This document shows, piece by piece, positions 8,040 to 17,693 of a stretch of DNA of 64,000 bases. A program made the position numbers and the translations under genes. The DNA lies in contig NZ_PVTX01000005.1 of the NCBI RefSeq assembly GCF_003003075.1, positions 124,001-188,000 of the forward strand, given 5' to 3'. Positions within the stretch are counted from its first letter, which is position 1; the number at the start of each line of letters is the position of its first letter. Source of the DNA: Isoptericola halotolerans. Lineage in GTDB: Bacteria > Actinomycetota > Actinomycetes > Actinomycetales > Cellulomonadaceae. A model generated the notes under the pieces. That model was not told where the DNA came from. It worked only from the letters and a program-made list of their open reading frames with translations, and made no database searches.

Positions 8040-9364
8040 GGGTGGGCTCCTTCGTCGGCTGTGGTGTCGTGGGTGTCCGCCGCGCCGGCAGCCGGCGGCG
8101 CGTCCGGGGTCCCGGCGCTGTGCTCCCGGCCCGCGTCCCGCGGCACGGACAGCCGTACCTCGGTCCCCCACCCGGGCCGGCTGACCACCTCGGCGGTGCC
8201 GCCACGACGGCGCACCCGCCCGCAGATGGACTCGCGCACCCCGAACCGGTCCGGGGCGATGTCGTCGAGGTCGAACCCGTCGCCCCGGTCGCGCACGAAC
8301 ACGTCCGCGGCCGCGTCCGTCACCTCGAGGTAGACGGTCACCGGCGGGGCACCGTGCACGACGGCGTTGACGAGGGCCTCGCGCGTGGCCTGCAGCAGCG
8401 CGTGGGTCGTGGCGGTCGGCGGGCAGTCCCCGACGGCGACCAGCTCGATCTCGACCGCCCGGCCGTCCTCCACCTCGGCGACGAGGTCGCGCAGGTCCGT
8501 CGCCAACGAGGTGCCCGGCGCCTGCCGGTCGTCGTAGAGCCACTCGCGCAGCTCGCGCTCCTGGGCGCGGGCCATGCGCGCGACCTCGTCCGCGTCGTGC
8601 GCGCGAGCCCGGATGAGGGCGAGGGTCTGCAGCACGGAGTCGTGCAGGTGCGCGGCGATGTCGGCGCGCTCGGCCTCCCGCTCGCGTGCGGCGCGCTCGT
8701 CGCCGAGCTCGCGCACCAGGCGCAGCCACCAGGGCGCCAGCACCAGCGCGACGCCGACCAGCACGGCCAGCGACGCCAGCGTCACGGTGAGCAGCTCGGC
8801 CGGGGGCGTGCCCTGCACGAACAGCAGCAGCACGCCCGCCGTGACGAGGACCAGTCCGCCGATCAGCCGCAGCAGCGTGCTGGAGCGCGACGGCGACGCG
8901 CCCGTCTCGCGGGAGCGCTGCACGGCGTCGAGCTGGCTCCACGCCAGGCCCGCGCCACCCGCGACGACGAGCAGCGGCAGCCACATCGTCGGCAGGTCCC
9001 AGCCCGAACGCAGGGCGACCAGGAGCGCCGCCACGACGAGCAGCGCCACCCCGATGCCGACGTCGCGCCGCGAGAGCCCGGCGACCGGTCCGCCGCGCCG
9101 CAGCCGCGGTGCGAGCCGGGCCAGCGCTGCCGGCCGAGCCTCCTGCGCCACGTCGCGCGGGTCGCCCGCGGGCACGGTGAGCCACCAGAACACGTAGAGC
9201 GCCAGGCCCATGCCACCGAGCAGGAGCAGCACCACCATGACCAGGCGGACCAGCCGGACGGAGACGCCCAGGTGCGCCGCGACCCCGGCGCACACGCCAC
9301 CGATCCACCGCCCCTGCCGGGGACGGCGCAGCGGCAGCCGCACGGGCGTCGGGATCGTCGTCAC
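8036..9364 (-). CDS. PspC-domain sensor histidine kinase (NarL-type partner)
   Basis: 442 residues. An N-terminal PspC domain (RWIGGVCAGVAAHLGVS, then a long helix) is followed by three or four further membrane helices and a cytoplasmic HisKA_3 module with the phosphoacceptor His241 in AHLHDSVLQTLAL. The ATPase domain shows EALVNAVVHGAP (N box), DRGDGFDLDDI (G1) and GGTAEVVSRPGWGTEVRL (G2). A PspC sensor fused to a kinase is a known actinobacterial layout. GTG start at 9364; a longer reading upstream is low-complexity and overlaps the divergent gene. It shares a 124-base divergent region with the PspC membrane protein. Confidence 0.9.
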   Translation of the reverse strand: MTTIPTPVRLPLRRPRQGRWIGGVCAGVAAHLGVSVRLVRLVMVVLLLLGGMGLALYVFWWLTVPAGDPRDVAQEARPAALARLAPRLRRGGPVAGLSRRDVGIGVALLVVAALLVALRSGWDLPTMWLPLLVVAGGAGLAWSQLDAVQRSRETGASPSRSSTLLRLIGGLVLVTAGVLLLFVQGTPPAELLTVTLASLAVLVGVALVLAPWWLRLVRELGDERAAREREAERADIAAHLHDSVLQTLALIRARAHDADEVARMARAQERELREWLYDDRQAPGTSLATDLRDLVAEVEDGRAVEIELVAVGDCPPTATTHALLQATREALVNAVVHGAPPVTVYLEVTDAAADVFVRDRGDGFDLDDIAPDRFGVRESICGRVRRRGGTAEVVSRPGWGTEVRLSVPRDAGREHSAGTPDAPPAAGAADTHDTTADEGAHP

Positions 9365-9488
9365 CCCCTGATCGTGGCACGTCAGGGACGTCCGCGGTGC
9401 GAGATCCGGGGTTCGTAGCGGTGGTCTCAGGGTCGGTTCAGGGGTACACCCCATGGTTCCGCGGGCACCGGGGGGCCAGCATGGAGAC
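9365..9488. promoter_or_regulatory. divergent promoter region of PspC kinase and PspC membrane protein operons
   Basis: 124 bases serving both directions. It contains TCAGGG three times (9382-9387, 9427-9432, 9438-9443); the last two are spaced eleven bases apart, one helical turn, as expected for a dimeric LuxR-type regulator on direct repeats. No strong -35/-10 pair stands out. The kinase start has CACGAT six bases before it. Confidence 0.35.
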
Positions 9489-10994
9489 ATGACCACGAAC
9501 GACACCCCCGGCCCGGACACCCCGGGCGGTGCCGCCGGACCCGGCGGCACGGACGGCGCCGCCGCGCCGCCACCCCCTGCGCCGCCGTCCCGACCGGCCG
9601 GCGACGGGTTCTTCGACTCCGTGCGCCGCATCGGCGTCACCCGCTCCGACGACCGCTGGGTCGGTGGCGTCGCCGCCGGCATCGCGGACCGGTTCCGCCT
9701 CGACCCGCTCCTCGTGCGCGGCCTGCTGATCCTCAGCTTCTTCGTCGCGGGTGCGGGACTCGTCCTGTACGGCGTCGCCTGGGCGCTGCTGCCCGAGCGG
9801 TCCGACGGGCGGATCCACCTCCAGGAGGCCATCCGCGGCACGTTCGACGTCGCCATGGTCGGCGCGGGCATCACCACCCTGCTGGGCCTGATCTGGGGCG
9901 GCGGCTTCTGGCCGTGGTGGGGCGGACCGGCCGAGTGGGTCTCCGTGCTGCTGTGGATCGCGTTCTGGGTCGCGGTCGTGTGGCTGATCGTCAAGCTGGT
10001 GCGTTCGCGCAGCCAGTCCCCCCGCCCGGTGCCGTCGTCCGCCGCACCCGGCTACCCGACGGGCGCCCCGCCGTCGGCACCCTTCCCGCAGGAGACCGGC
10101 ATGAGCCCGTCCGAGCCCTTCACCCCCGCGCCCCGCGCCTCCTACGTGCCGGCCGCGCCGCCGGCCGGTGGCGTCGGCGCGACCTCCTCGACCGCGTACG
10201 CGGCTCCGCCGACCCCGCCCGTGCGGCCGGGCGTCCCGCAGTACGCGGCACCGCCCGCTCCGCCGGCACCCTCCGTGCCGCCGGCCCCACCCGCCCCGCG
10301 GCCACGCCGCACGGTCGGCGGTGGCACCGTCGGCGCCGTCGTCGGTCTCGTGCTCCTGGCCGGTGCCGCCCTGCTCGTGGCGGACCGCGTCCTCGACGTC
10401 ACCCTGCCGCTGTGGCCCGTCTGGGTCGGCACCGCCGTCGTCGTCGTCGGCGTGGGCATCGTCATCGGCGGCCTGCGTGGGCTGCGCGGCGGTTGGCTGA
10501 CCGTCCTGGCGTGGTTCGGCATCGTCACGGCGGCCACCGCGTGGTCGTTCGCGTCCGAGGACGACCCGTGGCCCTGGGACGAGCCCCAGGTCACCACGAT
10601 GTCCGGGACCGTGATCAGCCAGGGCACCGTCACGCCACGGTCGGTCGCCGCGGCCGAGGACGGCATCCGCGTGCAGTTCGGCGAGGCGGACATCGACCTC
10701 ACGCAGCTCGACCTGTCCGGCGTCACCCCGGGCGACCCGGTCGAGGTCCCCATCGACATGACCGCGGGCCGCACCGTGGTGGAGATCCCCGCCGACACGG
10801 CCGTCGAGATCTCCGCCGACGTCAACGCCGGCAACCTCGTGATCGACGTGGACGACCAGCGCGCGGTGACGTCCGGCTTCACCGGCGGCCCCGCCGACTA
10901 CCAGACCGACGAGGTCGCCGAGCTCGGCGGCGCCGTGCTGCAGCTCGACATCGACGCCCGTGCCGGCGAGATCGTCATCAAGGAGGAACGATGA
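9489..10994 (+). CDS. PspC-domain membrane protein with C-terminal LiaF-like domain
   Basis: 501 residues from ATG 9489 (GGAGA just upstream; the longer frame back to 9453 lacks support). The N-terminal 30 residues are Pro/Gly-rich, followed by a PspC domain (RSDDRWVGGVAAGIADRFRLDP), several helices, a Pro/Ala-rich linker at about 180-275, more helices, then a soluble beta-rich end (PIDMTAGRTVVEIPADTAVEISADVNAGNLVI) resembling the LiaF/DUF4097 cell-wall stress domain. Such proteins usually hold back a LiaRS-type kinase until the envelope is damaged. Divergent from the PspC kinase; its stop overlaps the next gene. Confidence 0.82.
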   Translation: MTTNDTPGPDTPGGAAGPGGTDGAAAPPPPAPPSRPAGDGFFDSVRRIGVTRSDDRWVGGVAAGIADRFRLDPLLVRGLLILSFFVAGAGLVLYGVAWALLPERSDGRIHLQEAIRGTFDVAMVGAGITTLLGLIWGGGFWPWWGGPAEWVSVLLWIAFWVAVVWLIVKLVRSRSQSPRPVPSSAAPGYPTGAPPSAPFPQETGMSPSEPFTPAPRASYVPAAPPAGGVGATSSTAYAAPPTPPVRPGVPQYAAPPAPPAPSVPPAPPAPRPRRTVGGGTVGAVVGLVLLAGAALLVADRVLDVTLPLWPVWVGTAVVVVGVGIVIGGLRGLRGGWLTVLAWFGIVTAATAWSFASEDDPWPWDEPQVTTMSGTVISQGTVTPRSVAAAEDGIRVQFGEADIDLTQLDLSGVTPGDPVEVPIDMTAGRTVVEIPADTAVEISADVNAGNLVIDVDDQRAVTSGFTGGPADYQTDEVAELGGAVLQLDIDARAGEIVIKEER

Positions 10995-11488
10995 GCACCG
11001 ACCCCCAGCCCCGACCCGACGGCCCCGAACACGACGAGCGCATCACCGACGGCGAGGTGCCCGCCACGCAGCAGCTCCCGTCCGGAGAGGTGCCGGCCAC
11101 CCAGCAGCTCCCGTCCGGAGAGGTGCCCGCCACGCAGCAGCTCCCGTCCGGAGAGGTGCCGACGACCGCGTCCCCGCGCTCCTCGGCTCGCGCGTCGGAG
11201 GACCCGCTCGCCGTCTTCGACGAGCCGGCGCGTTCCGCTGACCCGGCACCCGCCACGGACGTGCCGGCCGGCTCGCCGCCGCTGGTGCGCTCCGGACCGC
11301 GGACCACCACCATCGTGTGGGGGCTCGTCGTCGTCGCGATCGGCGTCGGCCTGCTGGCCCGCAGCGCCGGTGCGACGATCGACGTCGAGCTCGCGGCGAT
11401 CCTGCTGCTGGGCGCGGCCGGCCTGCTGCTCGTGGTCGGTTCGGTGGCCGGTGGCGTCCGACGCCGCCGGCGCACGACCGCGGCCTGA
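10991..11488 (+). CDS. small membrane protein with N-terminal tandem repeats
   Basis: 165 residues. The ATG overlaps the previous stop (ATGA) after AAGGAGG, a strong ribosome-binding site. The N-terminal half is disordered and contains three copies of GEVPATQQLPS (residues about 21-53) plus a fourth partial copy. The C-terminal half has two membrane helices (TTIVWGLVVVAIGVGLLARS and LAAILLLGAAGLLLVVGSVAGGV) and ends RRRRRTTAA. Translational coupling with the PspC protein suggests a shared membrane role; I do not recognise a named family. Confidence 0.75.
   Translation: MSTDPQPRPDGPEHDERITDGEVPATQQLPSGEVPATQQLPSGEVPATQQLPSGEVPTTASPRSSARASEDPLAVFDEPARSADPAPATDVPAGSPPLVRSGPRTTTIVWGLVVVAIGVGLLARSAGATIDVELAAILLLGAAGLLLVVGSVAGGVRRRRRTTAA
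11051..11159 (+). repeat. 33-bp in-frame tandem repeat, 3.3 copies
   Basis: Units at 11051-11083, 11084-11116 and 11117-11149, then a 10-base partial copy. They differ by only a few bases and encode GEVPATQQLPS. Near identity at the DNA level, including synonymous sites, indicates recent slippage or unequal crossover. Confidence 0.9.
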
Positions 11489-11509
11489 GCCGGCCGCTGC
11501 ACCGAACAC

Positions 11510-11545
11510 GGCGCGGGGCCCCACCGACCGGTGGGGCCCCGCGCC
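11510..11545. terminator. bidirectional intrinsic terminator hairpin
   Basis: Two perfect 16-base arms (11510-11525 and 11530-11545) separated by the tetraloop GACC. It lies between the convergent genes ending at 11488 and 11571. There is no T-tract, which is usual for high-GC actinobacterial terminators. Confidence 0.85.
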
Positions 11546-11570
11546 TCGTGCGTCCCGCGCTACGGAGACC

Positions 11571-12164
11571 TCAGGTGCGCGGCGGGTCCGTCCGGCCCGA
11601 CGGCGGCGCGGCGTCGGGCCGGGTGGTGTGCCGCTCCGGCGGCGCGGCGGTGCCGGCCGACGACTCGGCGTGCCGGGGCGGGGCGGAGAGATCACCCTGG
11701 GACGTGCTGCCCGGCGTCTCCACCGCGACCGCCGGTCCCCCGGCGAGCTTGCGCAGCGCGGCACCGATGAGGATGAACAGCAGCCCCAGGCCGATCACCA
11801 GCGCGCAGACGCCGAACGCCACGACCGACGTGAACAGCGACGCCCGCAGGAACGACGCGTTCATGACCGTCGCCCGAACGGGGTCGTCCTGGTCCAGCTC
11901 GGCGTAGGTCTGGCCGTCGGCCATCTCCAGCGCGTGCATGTCGATGACCTCCGCCTGGGCGTAGGCCGTGAACGGGCCGGCGACCTGCTGGCCCGCGAAC
12001 ATGTTCGCATCGTCCGAGACGACGATCTGCTCGTCGGAGAGCGTCATCGAGACGACGATCCAGACCGCGATGCCGGCCAGGACGAGGACGATGCCGGCGA
12101 TGATGGAGAACATGCCGATCCCGCGAACTCCCTTGGCGGGTCGGACCGTGACAGTGCTCGACAT
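11571..12164 (-). CDS. two-helix membrane protein of unknown function
   Basis: 197 residues. One helix near residues 18-40 (MFSIIAGIVLVLAGIAVWIVVSM), an extracytoplasmic segment of about 70 residues (EQIVVSDDANMFAGQQVAGPF), a second helix near 112-138, then a 55-residue disordered Pro/Ser/Thr tail. Proteins of this shape are widespread in actinobacteria and are sometimes mislabelled as aromatic ring-opening dioxygenase LigA; no catalytic motif supports that name. GGAAGG lies seven bases before the ATG. The 131 bases between this start and the guaA stop hold no site I can support. Confidence 0.7.
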   Translation of the reverse strand: MSSTVTVRPAKGVRGIGMFSIIAGIVLVLAGIAVWIVVSMTLSDEQIVVSDDANMFAGQQVAGPFTAYAQAEVIDMHALEMADGQTYAELDQDDPVRATVMNASFLRASLFTSVVAFGVCALVIGLGLLFILIGAALRKLAGGPAVAVETPGSTSQGDLSAPPRHAESSAGTAAPPERHTTRPDAAPPSGRTDPPRT

Positions 12165-12294
12165 GGCGGTGCCTTCCGTCGGTCACGCAGTGGGTGTGAT
12201 GCGGATCACCGCCAACATAGCGCTCCCGGCACGGACCGGCACGGGCAGGGCCCCAGGTCAGGGGACCAGGTCAGGACACCCGGAGCCCGCCGTC

Positions 12295-13900
<1,606 letters not shown>

Positions 13901-13949
13901 CGCACCAGGATAGTGGCCCGACGCCGGGCCTCGGACGCCCGTCCGCGCG

Positions 13950-14645
13950 TCAGGACGTCGGGTAGGTCACCTCGACGCGACGGTTCAACGCGCGGCCCGC
14001 CGGGTTGTCGGCGCCGTCGACCTCGTTCTCCGCGACCGGGTCGTCCTCGCCGTGGCCGCGCACGGTGAACGAGAGGTCGTCCCGCTCGTCGCGCAGCACC
14101 GAGGCGACCGCCTTCGCGCGCCGCTCGGACAGCTCGTCGTTGTCGGCCGCCGAGCCAATGGAGTCGGTGTGCCCGTCGACGCCGACCTCGGCACCGTCGG
14201 GGATCTGCGCCGCGAGCTCGGCGACGGCGGCCCGGGCGGGACCGGTCAGCTCGGCCGAGCCGAACGCGAACAGCAGGTCGGAGGTGAGGGTGGTGACGGT
14301 GTCGCCCTCCTCCTCGACGGTCGATTCCAGCGTGGTGGTCGCGTCGTCCGGGCTCAGCGGGAACGTCGAGTCGTCAGCGCGCAGGAGGTGCGTCGCGTCG
14401 TCGGCGGCGAGGTCGACGACGGCGGCGGCACGCATCGCGTCCGTGACCTCGGTGCTCTCGATGCGCTCACGGTCCGCGGCGAGGTGCTCGGCCGCCTCCT
14501 CGACGAGCGCCGGGTCCGGCGTCGACGCGCCGGGCGACGGCGACGAGCTCGGGTCGGTACCCGTACCCGCCGCGGCCGCCGCGGGACCGGTGACGACCAG
14601 GGCGACGGCCACGACCGCCGCGCTCCGGGGACGTCGCACCGTCAC
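13950..14645 (-). CDS. secreted OmpA-family peptidoglycan-binding protein
   Basis: 231 residues starting at a GTG that overlaps the stop of the preceding lipoprotein gene (GTGA). A signal peptide ([23 protein letters not shown]) leads into a Ser/Pro linker, then about 90 residues without a known domain, then an OmpA-like domain from about residue 140: [46 protein letters not shown] and [10 protein letters not shown]. The Asp and Arg that hold diaminopimelate in this fold are present. It probably sits outside the membrane and anchors to peptidoglycan. It likely acts with the lipoprotein encoded just upstream. Confidence 0.82.
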   Translation of the reverse strand: MTVRRPRSAAVVAVALVVTGPAAAAAGTGTDPSSSPSPGASTPDPALVEEAAEHLAADRERIESTEVTDAMRAAAVVDLAADDATHLLRADDSTFPLSPDDATTTLESTVEEEGDTVTTLTSDLLFAFGSAELTGPARAAVAELAAQIPDGAEVGVDGHTDSIGSAADNDELSERRAKAVASVLRDERDDLSFTVRGHGEDDPVAENEVDGADNPAGRALNRRVEVTYPTS

Positions 14646-15310
14646 TCCTGGGAGCCGTCGAGGTAGGTCACCGTGGCGTCGGTGAACAGCGGGAGCCCTT
14701 CCGCCGGCGCGACGTCGAGCGTCGCGGGCTCGCCCTCCGGGGCGGGCAGGACCGCCCAGGCCTCGATCGTGCCGTGGTTGGGGAACTTGAAGCCGATGTT
14801 CTCGAGCGGCGACACGAGCATCGACTCGGAACACCTCAACCGCTCCAGGCTCGCGTCGGTGGCGCTCGTCGTGTCCGCCTGCCAGGCACCTTCGGTGCAG
14901 TACGGCTTGTAGGCCTTGAGGGCGTCACGGTCGGTCACGGTCGTCGTCGGGACGACACCCATGTCGTAGTAGCTGGCCCCGGCGTCGGCGGGCGCCTCGT
15001 CGTCGTCCCACCGCAGCGCCCAGCGCACGGTCATGTTCTCGCCGCCCACCTCCACGGAGCGCAGGGTGACCGTGACCTCACCGCCCCACGAGTCCCCGCC
15101 GCCGTGCGGTGTGGCGATGGTCTGCTCGCCCATGACCTGGTCCGCGACCGACGCGGTGCCGGGGTCGGTCACCACGGCCTCGGAGCCGCCGTCGGCGGCC
15201 GCCTGCGACCCCTCGGTCGCGCCGGCGGACGTCGGGTCGTCCGCGGTGCACCCCGCGAGGGCGACCACGGCGGCGAACAGCGGTACGGCGAGACGGGCAC
15301 GGGACGTCAT
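14642..15310 (-). CDS. predicted lipoprotein of unknown function
   Basis: 222 residues. The N-terminus MTSRARLAVPLFAAVVALAGC is a lipoprotein signal with lipobox LAGC. The mature part is beta-rich with two cysteines in the middle (YKPYCTEG and LRCSESM) that could form a disulfide. No family is recognised. It is coupled by a four-base overlap to the OmpA-family protein, suggesting a shared cell-surface role. The 96 bases upstream to 15407 hold a GGAGCC-type ribosome-binding region close to the ATG and no other clear signal. Confidence 0.72.
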   Translation of the reverse strand: MTSRARLAVPLFAAVVALAGCTADDPTSAGATEGSQAAADGGSEAVVTDPGTASVADQVMGEQTIATPHGGGDSWGGEVTVTLRSVEVGGENMTVRWALRWDDDEAPADAGASYYDMGVVPTTTVTDRDALKAYKPYCTEGAWQADTTSATDASLERLRCSESMLVSPLENIGFKFPNHGTIEAWAVLPAPEGEPATLDVAPAEGLPLFTDATVTYLDGSQE

Positions 15311-15406
15311 GGGGCTCCTCGGGTCGGTCGGGCAGGTGGTCGGGATCGTGCCACGCCCGTCCGCGTCCGACGCGGTCGCCCGGTGCGTGAGACGGCGGCC
15401 CGGCGG

Positions 15407-15823
15407 TCAGCGGACGCCGTACCGCTCGGCGAGCGCCGCCAGCTTCGTCTCGGCCTCGGCGTGCACCTTCTTCTCCAGGACGAACGACATGACCGGGACG
15501 ACGCCGGCGATCACCATCGTGACCAGGCGGCCGTAGCCCCAGCGCATCTTGGCCCACAGGTCGAGCACCGTGACGAGGTAGACGACGTAGACCCAGCCGT
15601 GCGCGAACGGCACCCACTCGAGGTAGGCCATGACGCCGTCGACGTCCACGAAGGAGCCGACGCCGTACTTGATGGTCAGCTCGACGCAGAGCACCAGGAG
15701 CATCGTGCCGGTCACCAGCGCCAGCCAGCGGTAGCGCGCCAGGGATCCGCGGGCCTTGCGGATCGCGGTGGCGGCCTGCTCGGAGGTCGGTGTGGGGGCG
15801 GCGGGCTCGGGGGCGGCAGTCAC
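15407..15823 (-). CDS. DUF3817 domain membrane protein
   Basis: 138 residues. After an Ala/Pro-rich N-terminus of about 28 residues, three or four helices follow (LVTGTMLLVLCVELTIKYG, FAHGWVYVVYLVTVLDLW and LVTMVIAGVVPVMSFVLEKKV), the arrangement of DUF3817, an uncharacterised family often found near guaA in actinobacteria. The GTG start at 15823 is supported by TACCAT (15835-15830) six bases upstream. It is divergent from the ABC exporter, whose start is 64 bases away. Confidence 0.78.
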   Translation of the reverse strand: MTAAPEPAAPTPTSEQAATAIRKARGSLARYRWLALVTGTMLLVLCVELTIKYGVGSFVDVDGVMAYLEWVPFAHGWVYVVYLVTVLDLWAKMRWGYGRLVTMVIAGVVPVMSFVLEKKVHAEAETKLAALAERYGVR

Positions 15824-15887
15824 CCCCCGATGGTAGGCGGGAAAATGCGGTGCCCGATGTCGGTCGCGCGACCTACGCTCGAGAACT

Positions 15888-17693
15888 GTGCGACCCCTCC
15901 CCCTGCCCGACCCGGGCACCCCTCCCCTGACGTCCGCGTCACGGCTGCTCACCTGGCAGGCGTGGCGGCAGCGCGACGTCCTGCTCCGGTCGATGGCCGT
16001 GGGCACCGTCTCGATGCTCGCCGCCGGCAGCGCGCCGCTGCTGCTCGGCGAGGCCGTCGACTCGGGTCTCGCCTCCGGGTTCGGGCCCGAGCTGTTGATG
16101 TGGTGCGGGTGGATGCTCGTCGCCGCCGCCGCCATCGTCGTCTCGGGCGTCTTCAGCCACAGCGCGGACGTGGAGAGCTGGCTGCGGGCCGCGTTCTCGT
16201 TCTCGGGCCTGGTCGGGGACAAGGCCTCCCGCGCCGGCCACGCCATCACCCGGCGCCTGCCCACCGGCGAGGTCGTCGCCGCCGTCGCCAACGACGCGCT
16301 GCGCGTGGGCGACATGTTCGCGATGGCGGGACGCTTCACGGGCGGCGTCGTCACCTACCTGGTGGTGGCGGCCTACATGCTGTCCCAGGACCTCGGGCTC
16401 GGGCTCGTCCTCGCGCTCGGCATCCCCGTCGTCGCGGCGGTCCTCGCCCTCCTGGTCCGTCCGCTGCAGGCACGCCAGCGCGTGCACCGCGAGTCCACCG
16501 GGCGCCTCACGGCGCTCGGTGCCGACACCGTCTCCGGGCTCCGGATCCTGCGCGGTATCGGCGGCGAGGAGGTCTTCGCCGGCCGCTACGCCCGGCAGTC
16601 GCAGGAGGTCCGGCGTCGTGGCGTGCGGGTCGCCGCCGTGCAGTCCGTGCTGGACGGGCTGCAGGTGCTGCTGCCCGGCCTGCTGGTCGCGCTCGTGCTG
16701 TGGCTCGGGGCCCGCGCCGTGGTGCGCGGTGACCTCACGAGCGGTCAGCTCGTCACGTTCTACGGCTACGCCGCGTTCCTCGCCTGGCCGGTGCAGATGG
16801 CCACCCAGATGCTGCAGATGACGACCAACGCGGTGGTCTCGGGCCGCAAGATCCTCGACGTCCTGCGGGTGACCGAGGCGACGCCGCAGCCCGCCGCCCC
16901 GGCGCCGGCGCCGCCGTCGGGCAGCGAGCTGGTGGACGAGACCAGCGGACTGGTGCTGCGCCCCGGCCGCGTCGTCGGGCTGGTCTGCGCCGACCCCGAC
17001 GTCTCGGCACGGCTCGCGACGCGGCTCGCGAGGGTCGACGACGACGCCGAGGCCGCCACGCCCGTGACCCTCGGCGGGGTGCGGCTCGCCGCGCTGGACA
17101 AGGCGGCGCTGCGGCAGCGCCTCGTCGTCGCCGAGGCCACGCCGCACCTGTTCTCCGGGATCCTGGGCGAGGAGCTCGACGCGCGCGGGCGCGCGACGGA
17201 GGCCGAGCTCATGGCGGCCGTCCTGGTCGCCGACGCCCGCGACGTGCTCGACTCCGTGCCCGGCGCGCTGGCCGGCGAGCTGCCCGAGAAGGGCCGGTCC
17301 CTGTCGGGCGGCCAGCGTCAACGGGTCGCCCTGGCCCGCGCCCTGCTCACCGATCCCGAGATCCTGGTGCTCGTCGAACCCACCAGCGCCGTGGACGCGC
17401 ACACCGAGGCGCGGATCGCCGAGCGGGTGGCGGCGGCCCGGCGCGGACGGACCACCCTCGTCGTCACGGCGAGCCCCCTCGTCCTCGACCACGTCGACGA
17501 GGTCGTGCTGCTGTCCGCCGCGGGGACCGTCGTCACCTCCGGCCACCACGGCGAGCTGCTCGCCCGCCCGGACGCGGACGGCGCCGCCTACCGGTCCGTC
17601 GTCGGCCGCAGCATGGCCGAGGAGCCCGACCCTGACGCCGCGGCTGCCGCCGGCGACGACCGTGACCCCACCCTGGAAGGAGCCGCGCGATGA
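15888..17693 (+). CDS. ABC exporter half-transporter with degenerate nucleotide site
   Basis: 601 residues: six-helix membrane domain (about 30-325) fused to an ATPase domain (about 330-580). The signature LSGGQRQRVALARALL is intact. The P-loop region (about 361-376) reads GLVCADPDVSARLAT with no GxxGxGKS, the Walker B aspartate is replaced (ILVLVEPTS, catalytic Glu kept) and the H-loop histidine is absent (VTASPLVLDH). It therefore probably cannot hydrolyse ATP at its own site and works as a heterodimer with the next gene. GTG start eight bases after TACGCT. The substrate is unknown; the family exports drugs, lipids or peptides. Confidence 0.88.
   Translation: MRPLPLPDPGTPPLTSASRLLTWQAWRQRDVLLRSMAVGTVSMLAAGSAPLLLGEAVDSGLASGFGPELLMWCGWMLVAAAAIVVSGVFSHSADVESWLRAAFSFSGLVGDKASRAGHAITRRLPTGEVVAAVANDALRVGDMFAMAGRFTGGVVTYLVVAAYMLSQDLGLGLVLALGIPVVAAVLALLVRPLQARQRVHRESTGRLTALGADTVSGLRILRGIGGEEVFAGRYARQSQEVRRRGVRVAAVQSVLDGLQVLLPGLLVALVLWLGARAVVRGDLTSGQLVTFYGYAAFLAWPVQMATQMLQMTTNAVVSGRKILDVLRVTEATPQPAAPAPAPPSGSELVDETSGLVLRPGRVVGLVCADPDVSARLATRLARVDDDAEAATPVTLGGVRLAALDKAALRQRLVVAEATPHLFSGILGEELDARGRATEAELMAAVLVADARDVLDSVPGALAGELPEKGRSLSGGQRQRVALARALLTDPEILVLVEPTSAVDAHTEARIAERVAAARRGRTTLVVTASPLVLDHVDEVVLLSAAGTVVTSGHHGELLARPDADGAAYRSVVGRSMAEEPDPDAAAAAGDDRDPTLEGAAR

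Noticed and set aside
9453-9488. Longer N-terminus for the PspC membrane protein from ATG 9453
   Set aside because: The extra twelve residues are not family-like, and ATG 9489 has a nearby GGAGA; the longer start would also intrude on the repeat-bearing regulatory region.
11051-11159. CRISPR-like array
   Set aside because: The units are directly contiguous with no spacers, in frame, and encode a peptide repeat.
11571-12164. Annotation as aromatic ring-opening dioxygenase LigA
   Set aside because: This label is common for such proteins, but the sequence shows two membrane helices and a disordered tail, with no metal-binding or catalytic motif.
13915-13930. Terminator between the OmpA-family gene and guaA
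   Set aside because: Only six base pairs around a four-base loop and overlapping the presumed guaA promoter, so too weak to call.
15888-17693. Frameshift or pseudogene in the first ABC exporter gene because Walker A is missing
   Set aside because: The frame is intact over 601 codons, the signature motif is perfect, and its partner shows the complementary loss; this is a functional asymmetric dimer, not decay.
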